From: Myxococcaceae bacterium
GTDB taxonomy: Bacteria; Myxococcota; Myxococcia; Myxococcales; Myxococcaceae
Assembly: GCA_016793095.1 (NCBI GenBank)
Contig: JAEUJQ010000036.1
Location: 28,005 to 92,004 of the forward strand
Direction: 5' to 3'
DNA: 64,000 bases
The notes under the pieces were generated by a model. It was not told where the DNA came from. It ran no database searches and saw nothing but the letters and a program-made list of their open reading frames with translations. A program made the position numbers and the translations under genes. Below, piece after piece: positions 42,658 through 50,361 of the stretch. Position 1 is the stretch's first letter, and each line of letters opens with the position of its first letter.

Positions 42658-43325
42658 TGCCGTCGCCGCCGCTGCCGAAGCTGAAGGCCGAGCTCGTCGC
42701 CGTCTCCCGCCGCCTGCACCAGATGGGCTGGGTGGCGAACCACGACGGCAACGTCTCGGTGCGCCTCACGGGAGAGCGGCTCCTCATCACGCCGACCGCC
42801 GTCTCGAAGCTCGACGTGGACGAGGCGATGCTGATCGTGGTCGATCTCGACGGCAAGGTGCTCGAGGGGCGTCGCAAGCCCTTCTCCGAGCTCGAGCTGC
42901 ACCTCGCCGCGTACCGCGCCCGCCCCGAGGTGGAGTGCGTGCTGCACGCGCACCCGCCCCATGCCACGGCCTTCGGCCTCGTCGGCCTCGACCTGTCACC
43001 CATCGCCATGCCCGAGCTCGCCGTGTCGCTGGGAGACTCGATTCCCACCATTCCACGGCTGATGCCGAAGACCGCGGAGCTGGTGAAGGCGGTGGAGAGC
43101 GCCTGCGGGAAGGTGGACGCGATGCTGCTGTCGGGCAACGGCGCCCTCACCCTCGGCGCGTCGCTCGAGCAGGCGCTGTTGCGCATGGAGCTGGTCGAGC
43201 ACTACGCGAAGATCCTCTCCATCGCCCGAAGTCTGGGGCCGGTGCCGGCGCTGCCCGCTCCAGACCTCGCGAAGCTGCTCGACGCGCGGGCGAAGGCGGG
43301 GCTGGGACCGACGCCGAAGCGCTGA
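42657..43325 (+). CDS. class II aldolase/adducin-family protein, BMC-linked, missing one metal His
   Basis: 222 residues. The fold landmarks of L-fuculose-phosphate aldolase are present: GNVSVR, FSELELHLA (Glu78), and the metal pair His97/His99 in VLHAHPPHATAFG. The third zinc ligand, normally in an xNHG motif, appears as SGNGALTLG with Asn161, so the metal site lacks one His. The family normally cleaves sugar phosphates into DHAP and an aldehyde. Class II aldolases are signature enzymes of some fucose/rhamnose and myxobacterial-type metabolosomes, where the shell holds the toxic aldehyde. Its ATG overlaps the BMC-P stop by one base, making it the third gene of a coupled operon. No aldehyde dehydrogenase is nearby. 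Confidence 0.88.
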   Translation: MPSPPLPKLKAELVAVSRRLHQMGWVANHDGNVSVRLTGERLLITPTAVSKLDVDEAMLIVVDLDGKVLEGRRKPFSELELHLAAYRARPEVECVLHAHPPHATAFGLVGLDLSPIAMPELAVSLGDSIPTIPRLMPKTAELVKAVESACGKVDAMLLSGNGALTLGASLEQALLRMELVEHYAKILSIARSLGPVPALPAPDLAKLLDARAKAGLGPTPKR

Positions 43326-43437
43326 CGGGCGTCCGCGCCGAATCGACCAGAAAAGACCGGCGAAAATCGCCCTGGCCTGTCCGCTTCGTTGACAGTCCGC
43401 GCCGAGCCGCGTGTGGGCCTCCCTGCGAGAACTCCTC

Positions 43438-44097
43438 ATGCTCTCCATCGGCTCCCGCAACTCCGACGTCACCCGGCTCCAGCAGAGCCTGCAGGCGCGC
43501 GGCTTCTCACCCCGCGGCGTCGACGGCATCTTCGGCAACAACACCCGCTCGGCGGTGGTGGCGTTCCAGCGCGCGAACGGTCTGCGGGCTGATGGCATCG
43601 TGGGCCCGGACACCTCGCAGCGGCTGTTCGGCTCGCGCGATCGCAAGTACTTCGACGGCGTCAGCGACTTCACCCCGGCGCCGGGACCGGGAGGCCGGCC
43701 CGGCAACGTTCCCGGCAGCGCGTCGCGGCTGGTGGCGAACATTCGCCAGATCGAGCGCGAGATGCCGGGCTCGGGCCGCTGCGCTGCGGCGGTGAACGAG
43801 GCCATTCGCCGCACCTACGGAGTCCCCATGTGGGGCAACGGCAACCAGGTGGACAACAACCTGCCCCGCAGCCACTTCCGCGAGCTGAACCTCTCGTTGG
43901 CGGAGGCGCTCCGCCGCCCGGGTCTGGTCCTCACCTGGGAGCGCACCAACACGCGCCTGGGCAGCCGCTACGGCCACACCGCCATCACTACGGGAGACGG
44001 GCACACGTCCATCAGCGACTACGCCGAGGCTGACACGCTGGGCGGGTCACGGCGCATGGGCCGCCAGGGCCTCCGCGTGTTCGAGCCGATTCGCTGA
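43438..44097 (+). CDS. peptidoglycan-binding protein with CHAP/NlpC-like C-terminal domain
   Basis: 219 residues from ATG 43438; a GTG nine codons upstream is possible. Residues 1-65 are a PG_binding_1 domain (VTRLQQSLQARGF, VDGIFGNNTRSAVVAFQ, GIVGPDT). The C-terminal 120 residues contain GRCAAAVNEAIRR and later SRYGHTAITTGDGHTS, an order of Cys then His that resembles CHAP/NlpC papain-like amidases, with Asp in SDYAEAD. A muralytic or endopeptidase role is inferred. There is no obvious signal peptide, so a non-classical export route or a cytoplasmic or lysis-linked role is possible. It converges on envC with four bases between. Confidence 0.75.
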   Translation: MLSIGSRNSDVTRLQQSLQARGFSPRGVDGIFGNNTRSAVVAFQRANGLRADGIVGPDTSQRLFGSRDRKYFDGVSDFTPAPGPGGRPGNVPGSASRLVANIRQIEREMPGSGRCAAAVNEAIRRTYGVPMWGNGNQVDNNLPRSHFRELNLSLAEALRRPGLVLTWERTNTRLGSRYGHTAITTGDGHTSISDYAEADTLGGSRRMGRQGLRVFEPIR

Positions 44098-44101
44098 CGA
44101 C

Positions 44102-45211
44102 CTACGGCTCTGGTGGCTGCGCGAGCCATGGGAGCGGGTCGATGGCCTGCCCCTGCTTGCGAATCTCGAAGTACAGGTACGCGCCCTTGAGGCTGCCGGT
44201 GTCGCCCACCTCGCCGATGCCCTCGCCCTCCTCCACCTCGTTGCCGACCTCGACGGCCATCGCCGACAGGTGCGCGTAGAGCGAGTGGTAGCCCGAGCCG
44301 TGATCGATGATGACGAGGTTGCCGTAGCCCTTGAGCCAGCCGGCGAAGGCGACCGTGCCGGCGCCGACGGAGTCCACCCGGGTGCCTGCAGCCGCGCGCA
44401 CGTCGACGCCCTTCTGCACCGTGACGGTGTTGAAGCGCGGGTTGACGACCTTCCCGAAGCCGACCTCGACGACGCCCTTGGTGGGGAAGGGCAGCTGGCC
44501 CTTCCGCGCGCGGAAGCCCTGCTGCTGGGTGACCGACGCCATGTCGCCCACGAGGGTCGCCAGCTCCTGCTCGCTCGCCTCGAGCTCGGCGATGAGGCGG
44601 CTCATGCGGTTCTGCTCGGCGCCCACCGAGGCCAGCAGGTCCGAGAAGCGAGACAGCCGGGCCCGGCCCACCGCCTGCTCCGTTCGCAGCGCGCGCAGGT
44701 AGCGCTCCTGGCTCTGCTCGAGCCGCTCGAGGCGGCGGGACACGAGCGCCTGGTAGCGCGTCAAGGTGGACAGCTCGTCGAGGGCGCGGGCGTCGGTCGC
44801 CACCAGCGTGCCCACGGCGCGTTGCCGCTTGATGAGGGTCGAGAAGTCGTTCGCCTCGAGCAGGGAGCCGAGCGCGTCGCGCTTCTTCAGCCGGTACAGC
44901 AGCAGGAGCCGCGGCCCCAGGGCGTCCTGCAGCGCCTTCACCGCCGTCGCGTTGCGCTCGAGCTCCGTGGCGAGCTCGGTGCGCTGCCGCTCGAGGCGCT
45001 GCCGCTGCTTCTCCAGCGAAGCGACGCGCTGCGTGGAGTCGCGGGACAGGCGCTCGAGCGTGTCGAGCAGCGTGAGCAGCTCCTTCTTCTCGGCGCCGAT
45101 GGCCTCGAAGGCCCGGCGCTCGGCCTCGAGGCGCTCCTGCAGCTCGGCGTGCTCCTCCGCGACGTCGGCGGGGCTCGCCGCGACCAGCGCGCTGAGGACG
45201 AGCAGGAGCAC
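44102..45211 (-). CDS. envC: EnvC-like murein hydrolase activator, degenerate LytM/M23 domain
   Basis: 369 residues from GTG 45211 with a short signal peptide (LLLVLSALVAASPA). A long coiled coil (about 18-240) is followed by a LytM/M23 domain (about 255-365). The zinc ligands are lost: the HxxxD site reads QKGVDV, and the HxH near the end reads YLYFEIR. That is typical of EnvC, which does not cut peptidoglycan itself but activates amidases when FtsEX pulls on its coiled coil. It follows ftsX by three bases, completing an ftsE-ftsX-envC operon for septum splitting. Confidence 0.85.
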   Translation of the reverse strand: MLLLVLSALVAASPADVAEEHAELQERLEAERRAFEAIGAEKKELLTLLDTLERLSRDSTQRVASLEKQRQRLERQRTELATELERNATAVKALQDALGPRLLLLYRLKKRDALGSLLEANDFSTLIKRQRAVGTLVATDARALDELSTLTRYQALVSRRLERLEQSQERYLRALRTEQAVGRARLSRFSDLLASVGAEQNRMSRLIAELEASEQELATLVGDMASVTQQQGFRARKGQLPFPTKGVVEVGFGKVVNPRFNTVTVQKGVDVRAAAGTRVDSVGAGTVAFAGWLKGYGNLVIIDHGSGYHSLYAHLSAMAVEVGNEVEEGEGIGEVGDTGSLKGAYLYFEIRKQGQAIDPLPWLAQPPEP

Positions 45212-45214
45212 GCG

Positions 45215-46114
45215 TCAGACCCTCAGGAACCGGCGCACCGCGATGAAGCTGCCGAGCAACCCCAACAGACACCCGATGCCGACGAGCTCGGCCGAGAGGC
45301 GGGCCCAGTCCACCAGCAGGCGACCGTCGAGCCGGGTGAACGCGAGCAGCCCGCCGTCGCCTGACTCGAGCCAGGTCACCAGGCCGAGCACCGCCAGGAG
45401 CGCCAGCGCGGCGGCCAGGAGCCCCTGGAGCAGCCCCTCGAGCAGGAACGGCACCCGCACGAAGCGATCGGTCGCCCCCACGAGCTTCTGGATCTCGATC
45501 TCTTCCCGCCGCGCGAAGATGGCGAGCTGCAGGGTCGCCGAGACGACGATGACGGCGGTGAGGAAGACGAGCGAGAAGACGATGAGGCTCGCGATCTCGA
45601 GGGCGCGGGCGATCATCGTGAGCCGCGCGAGCGCCTCTTCGCCGTAGTCGACGCCCGTGACGAAGGGCAGCGCGCGGGTCCGGGTCGCGAGATCGGCGAG
45701 GGCCGCCGGGTCGCGGGCGGCCTTCGGGAGGCGCACCTCGAGGCTCCACGGCAGCGGGTTGTCGGAGAGCTCGGTGAGCCCTTTGCCGTCCTCGCCGAGC
45801 TGGGTGGCGAGGCGACCGAGGGCCTCGGCAGGCGAGACGCGACGCACCTCGCCGCCGGTGCGCTGCGTGAGGGCCCGCTCGAGCTCGGCCACCTGCTCGG
45901 CGGGCGCGTCACCGGCGAGGTAGACGGTGAGCTCGACCTCTCCGCCCAGCGAGTCCACCAGGGCGTCGAGCTGCGCGCGCGCCAGGCGGGCCACCCCGAA
46001 GCCCAGGAGTGAGAGCGAGAGGCTCGCCACGGCGATCACGTGCACGAAGGGCGAGCGCACGATGCTGCCCACCGCCGTCCGCACGAAGTAGGCGAGCTTC
46101 GAGGTGGCGCTCAT
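45215..46114 (-). CDS. ftsX: cell-division permease-like protein FtsX
   Basis: 299 residues with the FtsX pattern: a cytoplasmic N-terminus, a first helix (about 23-45), a large periplasmic loop (46-165), then three helices (about 172-195, 222-247, 272-292). Conserved FARREEIEIQKLVGAT follows the second helix. FtsX with FtsE forms an ABC-type mechanotransmitter at the divisome that controls EnvC. The start overlaps the ftsE stop by four bases (ATGA). Confidence 0.95.
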   Translation of the reverse strand: MSATSKLAYFVRTAVGSIVRSPFVHVIAVASLSLSLLGFGVARLARAQLDALVDSLGGEVELTVYLAGDAPAEQVAELERALTQRTGGEVRRVSPAEALGRLATQLGEDGKGLTELSDNPLPWSLEVRLPKAARDPAALADLATRTRALPFVTGVDYGEEALARLTMIARALEIASLIVFSLVFLTAVIVVSATLQLAIFARREEIEIQKLVGATDRFVRVPFLLEGLLQGLLAAALALLAVLGLVTWLESGDGGLLAFTRLDGRLLVDWARLSAELVGIGCLLGLLGSFIAVRRFLRV

Positions 46115-46809
46115 GCGGTCTGGGACATCAGCCGGGCGGCCTTGGCGCCGCGCTCGTCGGCGACCATCGTGCCCTTCTCGAGCCGCAGCGTGCGCTTCTG
46201 GTAGCGCTCGATGAGCGTCGCGTCGTGGGTCGCCACCACCACCGTGGTGCCGCGCGCGTTCACGTCGGTGAGCAGATCCATGATCTCGACCGTGAGGGCC
46301 GGGTCGAGGTTCCCGGTGGGCTCGTCGGCCAGCAGCAGCGCCGGATCGTTCACCAGGGCGCGGGCGAGCGACACGCGCTGCTGCTCACCGCCCGACAGCT
46401 TCACCGGCGAGACGTCGGCCTTGTGCTCGAGCCCGACGCGCCGGAGCATCTTGAGGCTGCGATCGCGCACCTCGTCTCGCGGCGTCCCCAGCACGTCGAG
46501 CGTGAAGCCCACGTTCTCGGCCACCGTGCGCGTCGGCAGCAGCTTGAAGTCCTGAAAGACGACGCCGATGTTGCGCCGCAGGTAGGGAATGCCCGACTCC
46601 CTCAGGCGCGCCACGTTGCGGCCCGCGAGGAGCACCTGCCCCCGGGTGGGGCGCTCGGCGAGGAACATCAACTTGAGCAGGGTGGACTTGCCCGCGCCCG
46701 ACGGCCCGGTGAGGAAGACGAACTCGCCCTTGTCGATGTCGAGGTTGATGTCCACCAGCACCGGCGGGTCGCCCGGGTAGGCCTTGGTGACGTGGAACAT
46801 CTGGATCAT
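46111..46809 (-). CDS. ftsE: cell-division ATP-binding protein FtsE
   Basis: 232 residues of ABC ATPase: Walker A GPSGAGKST (35-43), Q-loop VFQDFKLL, signature LSGGEQQRVSLARAL, Walker B LLLADEPTGNLD and switch His in VATHD. It begins MIQMFHVTKAYPG, as FtsE usually does. It powers FtsX-driven activation of peptidoglycan amidases in cell separation. First gene of ftsE-ftsX-envC. Confidence 0.96.
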   Translation of the reverse strand: MIQMFHVTKAYPGDPPVLVDINLDIDKGEFVFLTGPSGAGKSTLLKLMFLAERPTRGQVLLAGRNVARLRESGIPYLRRNIGVVFQDFKLLPTRTVAENVGFTLDVLGTPRDEVRDRSLKMLRRVGLEHKADVSPVKLSGGEQQRVSLARALVNDPALLLADEPTGNLDPALTVEIMDLLTDVNARGTTVVVATHDATLIERYQKRTLRLEKGTMVADERGAKAARLMSQTA

Positions 46810-46869
46810 CGCCGGGCGATCGTAGCCGAGAGGCCGATGGGCGGCGAAAACCGAAACCAGCCGGAGTGA

Positions 46870-47108
46870 GCCCGCCGCCCTCGCCCACCCACCCTGACGC
46901 TGTCGGTTCCGCCCACCACGCAGCTCGCGCTCACGGGACCGCTCGTGCGGCCAGGGCCGGTGCCCTCCTACGGGACGAATGGCCCCGACTTCGAGCCGAA
47001 CGATCCGGTGGGCAACGCGTTTCGGCGTGACGACGTGGTGCCGGTCGAGCTGCGAGGGCGGGCTACTTGCCGGCCTTCACCGCCGCCTGCAGCTCTGGCA
47101 ACGCCTTG
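46870..47108 (+). pseudogene. possible remnant of a coding sequence without start codon
   Basis: Between ftsE and etfA a plus-strand frame reads LTLSVPPTTQLALTG, then [20 protein letters not shown] and [13 protein letters not shown]. The mixed, protein-like composition differs from the Arg/Ala-rich shadow frames nearby. There is no ATG, a stop lies directly upstream at 46867 and the frame runs into the antisense of etfA. It could be the 3' remnant of a lost gene. Weak. Confidence 0.25.
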
Positions 47109-48019
47109 AAGAGGTCGCCCACGAGGCCATAGTCGGCCACCTGGAAGATCGGCGCCTCGCCGTCCTTGTTGATGGCGACGATCGTCTTCGAGCCCTTCAT
47201 GCCGGCGATGTGCTGGATGGCGCCCGAGATGCCGGCGGCGATGTAGAGCTGCGGAGCGACGACCTTGCCCGTCTGCCCGACCTGCAGATCGTTCGGCTGC
47301 CAGCCGGCGTCGCAGACGGCGCGCGAGGCCCCGACCGCGGCGCCGAGCTCGTCGGCCAGCGCGTCGATGTCCTTGAAGTCGCCCTTGGTGCCGCGGCCGC
47401 CGGCCACCACGACGCGGGCCTCGGTGAGCGCCGGCCGGGCCGACTTCACTTCCTTGAAGGCCACCACCTTCTGCAGCGGCTTCGCGGGGGCTGCCGGCGA
47501 GAACGCCTTCACCTCGCCGCTCCCGCCCTTCTCGGCCATGGGGAACTCGGTGGTGCGGGCGGTGAAGCACTTGACGGCGGTGCCGAGCTTCACCGTCGCG
47601 ATGACGGCGCCGGCCCACATCGGGCGGGTGAACTGCAGGTCGGCCGTCACCCCGAGGATCTCGGAGGCCATGGCCGCCTTGAGGCGCGCGGCGATGCGGG
47701 GCATCACGTCACGACCGGCCTGGGTCGCGGCGGCGCCGACGTACTCGGCCTTGATGGCGGTGGCGATCTCGGCGACGGCCGGCGCCACCACGTCGGCGGT
47801 GAAGTGGGCGAGGTGCGCCGCGCTGCCCGCGTGCACGACCTTCACGCCGTACTCCTTCACGGCGTTGGCGAGGGGGCCCGCGTCCTTCGCGAGCACGACC
47901 GCGTGCAGCTCGCCGCCCGTCTTCGCGGTGAGCTGCTTGCCGGCGGTGAGGGCGTTCAGGGTGGCCTTGCGGAGCGAACCGTCAGGCTGGGCTTCGACGA
48001 CGATGAGGACGTTCGACAT
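47063..48019 (-). CDS. etfA: electron transfer flavoprotein subunit alpha
   Basis: 318 residues from ATG 48019 with AAGGAA about ten bases upstream. The C-terminal FAD domain shows [49 protein letters not shown] and [19 protein letters not shown], the EtfA signature. EtfAB accepts electrons from acyl-CoA dehydrogenases and passes them to the quinone pool through ETF-QO. It follows etfB by 32 bases; an acyl-CoA dehydrogenase gene lies upstream on the same strand. Confidence 0.96.
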   Translation of the reverse strand: MSNVLIVVEAQPDGSLRKATLNALTAGKQLTAKTGGELHAVVLAKDAGPLANAVKEYGVKVVHAGSAAHLAHFTADVVAPAVAEIATAIKAEYVGAAATQAGRDVMPRIAARLKAAMASEILGVTADLQFTRPMWAGAVIATVKLGTAVKCFTARTTEFPMAEKGGSGEVKAFSPAAPAKPLQKVVAFKEVKSARPALTEARVVVAGGRGTKGDFKDIDALADELGAAVGASRAVCDAGWQPNDLQVGQTGKVVAPQLYIAAGISGAIQHIAGMKGSKTIVAINKDGEAPIFQVADYGLVGDLFKALPELQAAVKAGK

Positions 48020-48051
48020 GGTGTGGGTTCCTTTGCTTTCCGTTCGAACGA

Positions 48052-48858
48052 TCAGAGGACCTTCGCCTCGGTCTTCAGCTTGTCCACCAGCGCCGCGACG
48101 TCGGGCACCTTGATGCCGGCCTTGCGGGCGGGCGGGTGCTCCATCTTCGTGACGGTGATCTTCGAGGCGGCGTCGACGCCGAGCGAGGCGGGCGTGTGCT
48201 CTTCGATGGGCTTCGACTTCGCCTTCATGATGCCCGGCAGCGACGCGTAGCGCGGCTGGTTGAGACGCAGATCGGTGGTGACGAGGCACGGCATGGTGCA
48301 CTCGAGCGTCTCGAGGCCGCCGTCCACCTCGCGGACCACGGTGATGCTCTTCAGGTCGGCCGACAGCTTCACCGCCGGCTGCTTCGACTTCTCGGCCTCC
48401 GACTCGAGCGACTCCTCCTTGGAGGCGAAGGTGGCCTGCGACCAGCCGAGCCACTCGGCGAGGTACTGGCCGACCTGGTTCTGATCGTCGTCGATGGCCT
48501 GCTTGCCGAGGATCGCGAGGTCTGGCTTCTCCTTCTCGATGAGCTTCTGCAGGCAGCCCGCGATCGTCATCTGATCGAGCGGACCGGTGTGGTTCACCCA
48601 GATGGCCTTCGTGGCGCCCATGGCGAGCGCGTGGCGCAGCTGCTCGTGCACGTCCTTCGTGCCGACCGAGACCACCACCACCTCACCGCCGCCGTGCTTC
48701 GCCGTCAGCCGCAGCGCCTCTTCGACGCCGATCTCGTCGAAGGGGTTGATCTTGTACTTGAGGCCCTCCTGAACGATCCCGTTTCCCTGGGCGTTCACCT
48801 TGATCTTCGACTCGTAGTCTTCGACCCGCTTGGCGGTGACGAGGATCTTGATTGGCAT
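48052..48858 (-). CDS. etfB: electron transfer flavoprotein subunit beta
   Basis: 268 residues from ATG 48858, with GGAGGG about eight bases upstream; the upstream extension is rejected. Landmarks: ILVTAKRVEDYESKIKV, YKINPFDEIGVEEALRL, ILGKQAIDDDQNQVGQYLAE and LVTTDLRLNQPRYASLPGIMKAK. It is the AMP-binding partner of EtfA. The 200 bases between it and the acyl-CoA dehydrogenase hold a 7-bp hairpin. Confidence 0.96.
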   Translation of the reverse strand: MPIKILVTAKRVEDYESKIKVNAQGNGIVQEGLKYKINPFDEIGVEEALRLTAKHGGGEVVVVSVGTKDVHEQLRHALAMGATKAIWVNHTGPLDQMTIAGCLQKLIEKEKPDLAILGKQAIDDDQNQVGQYLAEWLGWSQATFASKEESLESEAEKSKQPAVKLSADLKSITVVREVDGGLETLECTMPCLVTTDLRLNQPRYASLPGIMKAKSKPIEEHTPASLGVDAASKITVTKMEHPPARKAGIKVPDVAALVDKLKTEAKVL

Positions 48859-48897
48859 GCCTGAGGCCCTCCAGTTGGCCGGTTCGGACGACGTGAG

Positions 48898-48916
48898 GCA
48901 TCGCATGACGCGATGC
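48898..48916. other. 7-bp inverted repeat between the acyl-CoA dehydrogenase and etfB
   Basis: GCATCGC-ATGAC-GCGATGC lies about 40 bases upstream of etfB within a 200-base gap that otherwise shows no gene. It could be a leader hairpin or a terminator remnant, but there is no T-run on either strand. A FadR/PsrA-type operator is also possible, but it does not match a known consensus that I can verify. Confidence 0.25.
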
Positions 48917-49058
48917 GGCGGTCGTTGATTTAGGGGTCAACTCCACACCCGGCAAGGGGAAACCGGGCAGGCTCGGATGAGCACCGACGGTCGGAGCCAT
49001 GAACTGAACTGGTGAGGACCGGACCGCCGGCGTCGAGAGACCCGTCGCGGGGAGCCGC

Positions 49059-50201
49059 TCAGCCGCCCTTGAGCAGCTCGCGGGCGATCACGAGGCGCTG
49101 CACCTGGCTGGTGCCCTCGTAGATCTGGATCAGCTTCGCGTCGCGCATGAGCTTCTCGACGGGGTACTCCCGCGAGTAGCCGTAGCCCCCGAAGATCTGC
49201 ACCGCGTCGGTGGTGGCCTTCATGGCCATGTCGGCGGCGAAGCGCTTGGCGTAGCTCGAGACCAGCGTGTTGCGCTCGCCGGCGTCCAGCTTCCACGCGC
49301 TCTCCCAGGTGAGCAGGCGCGCGGCGTGAATCTCGCTCGCCATGTCGGCCAGCATGAACTGAATGCCCTGGAAGTCGGCGATCGGCTTGCCGAACTGCTG
49401 GCGCTGCTTCGCGTAGTCGATCGCGTGCTCCATGGCGGCGCGGGCGTTGCCGACGGCGAACATCGCGGTGAGCGGCCGCGAGTTGTCGAGCGTGTTCATC
49501 GCGATGAGGAAGCCCTCACCCTCCTGCCCGATGCGGTTCTCGACCGGCACCTTCACGTCCTCGAACGTCAGGGTGACGGTGTTGGAGGCGCGCTGACCCA
49601 TCTTGTTCTCGTGCTTGCCGACGGTCAGCCCCTTCGGCCGGCCCTGCACGACGAGGCACATGATGCCCTTGTGCTTCTTCGCCGGGTCGGTGGAGCAGAA
49701 GAGCGTGAACTGGTCGGCGTACTCGCCGTTCGTGATCCACTGCTTCTGGCCGTTGACGACATAGTGGTCGCCCTCGCGGCGCGCGGTGCAGCGCATGCCG
49801 GCCACGTCGCTGCCGGCGCCGGGCTCGGTGAGGCCGAAGCTGGCCAGCAGGAACTTCTCGGTGAAGGGCTTGAGGAACTTCTCCTTCTGCTCCTTCGTGC
49901 CCGCGAGGACGATCGGCAGCAGCGCGAGGTCGTTGGCGATCATCGACGTGGCCATGCCCGAGCAGCCCCAGGCGAGCTCTTCGGCGATGACGGCCTGCGC
50001 GACGTGCGACAGCTCGATGCCGCCCACCGCCTGGGGAATCGTCATGTTGATGAGGCCGAGCTCCCAGGCCTGCTGAATGATCTCGCGCGGGAACTGCGAG
50101 GTCTCGTCGTAGTGGGCCGCCTTCGGGCGCATCACCTCGCGGGCGAACTTGCGGGCGGTCTCCTGCAGGGCCTTGAGGTCGTCGGTCAGCGAGAAGTTCA
50201 T
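49059..50201 (-). CDS. acyl-CoA dehydrogenase
   Basis: 380 residues from ATG 50201 (MNFSLTDDLKALQETARKF). Family signatures include FGLTEPGAGSDVAGM, WITNGEYADQFTLF and, near the end, IQIYEGTSQVQRLVIARELL with catalytic Glu362. This Glu position is the one used by short- and medium-chain and butyryl-CoA types. It oxidises acyl-CoA to enoyl-CoA, giving electrons to EtfAB, whose genes lie directly downstream. Chain-length specificity cannot be told by eye. Confidence 0.95.
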   Translation of the reverse strand: MNFSLTDDLKALQETARKFAREVMRPKAAHYDETSQFPREIIQQAWELGLINMTIPQAVGGIELSHVAQAVIAEELAWGCSGMATSMIANDLALLPIVLAGTKEQKEKFLKPFTEKFLLASFGLTEPGAGSDVAGMRCTARREGDHYVVNGQKQWITNGEYADQFTLFCSTDPAKKHKGIMCLVVQGRPKGLTVGKHENKMGQRASNTVTLTFEDVKVPVENRIGQEGEGFLIAMNTLDNSRPLTAMFAVGNARAAMEHAIDYAKQRQQFGKPIADFQGIQFMLADMASEIHAARLLTWESAWKLDAGERNTLVSSYAKRFAADMAMKATTDAVQIFGGYGYSREYPVEKLMRDAKLIQIYEGTSQVQRLVIARELLKGG

Positions 50202-50243
50202 GGCGCACCTCGTAACACACCCCTTCCCGACCGGCGTCACGGT

Positions 50244-50273
50244 TTGGGGCTGCAGGAGCAGGCGCGCTACACT
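50244..50273 (+). promoter_or_regulatory. candidate promoter of the Ig-like lipoprotein gene
   Basis: TTGGGG (50244-50249) and TACACT (50268-50273), separated by 18 bases, lie 88 bases before ATG 50362. The -10 hexamer is the same as that proposed for ftsK. Confidence 0.35.
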
Positions 50274-50361
50274 CTCGAAGACATTGACTCGGCGAAGCGC
50301 CGGGCGAGACTCCGCAGGCCGCGTCGGGTCTCGTCGTGCGGCGTCACAAGGGGAGCAGTCC

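Noticed and set aside
44102..45211. Active M23 endopeptidase
   Set aside because: The HxxxD and HxH zinc ligands are replaced by Gln and Tyr, so an amidase activator of the EnvC type is the better reading.
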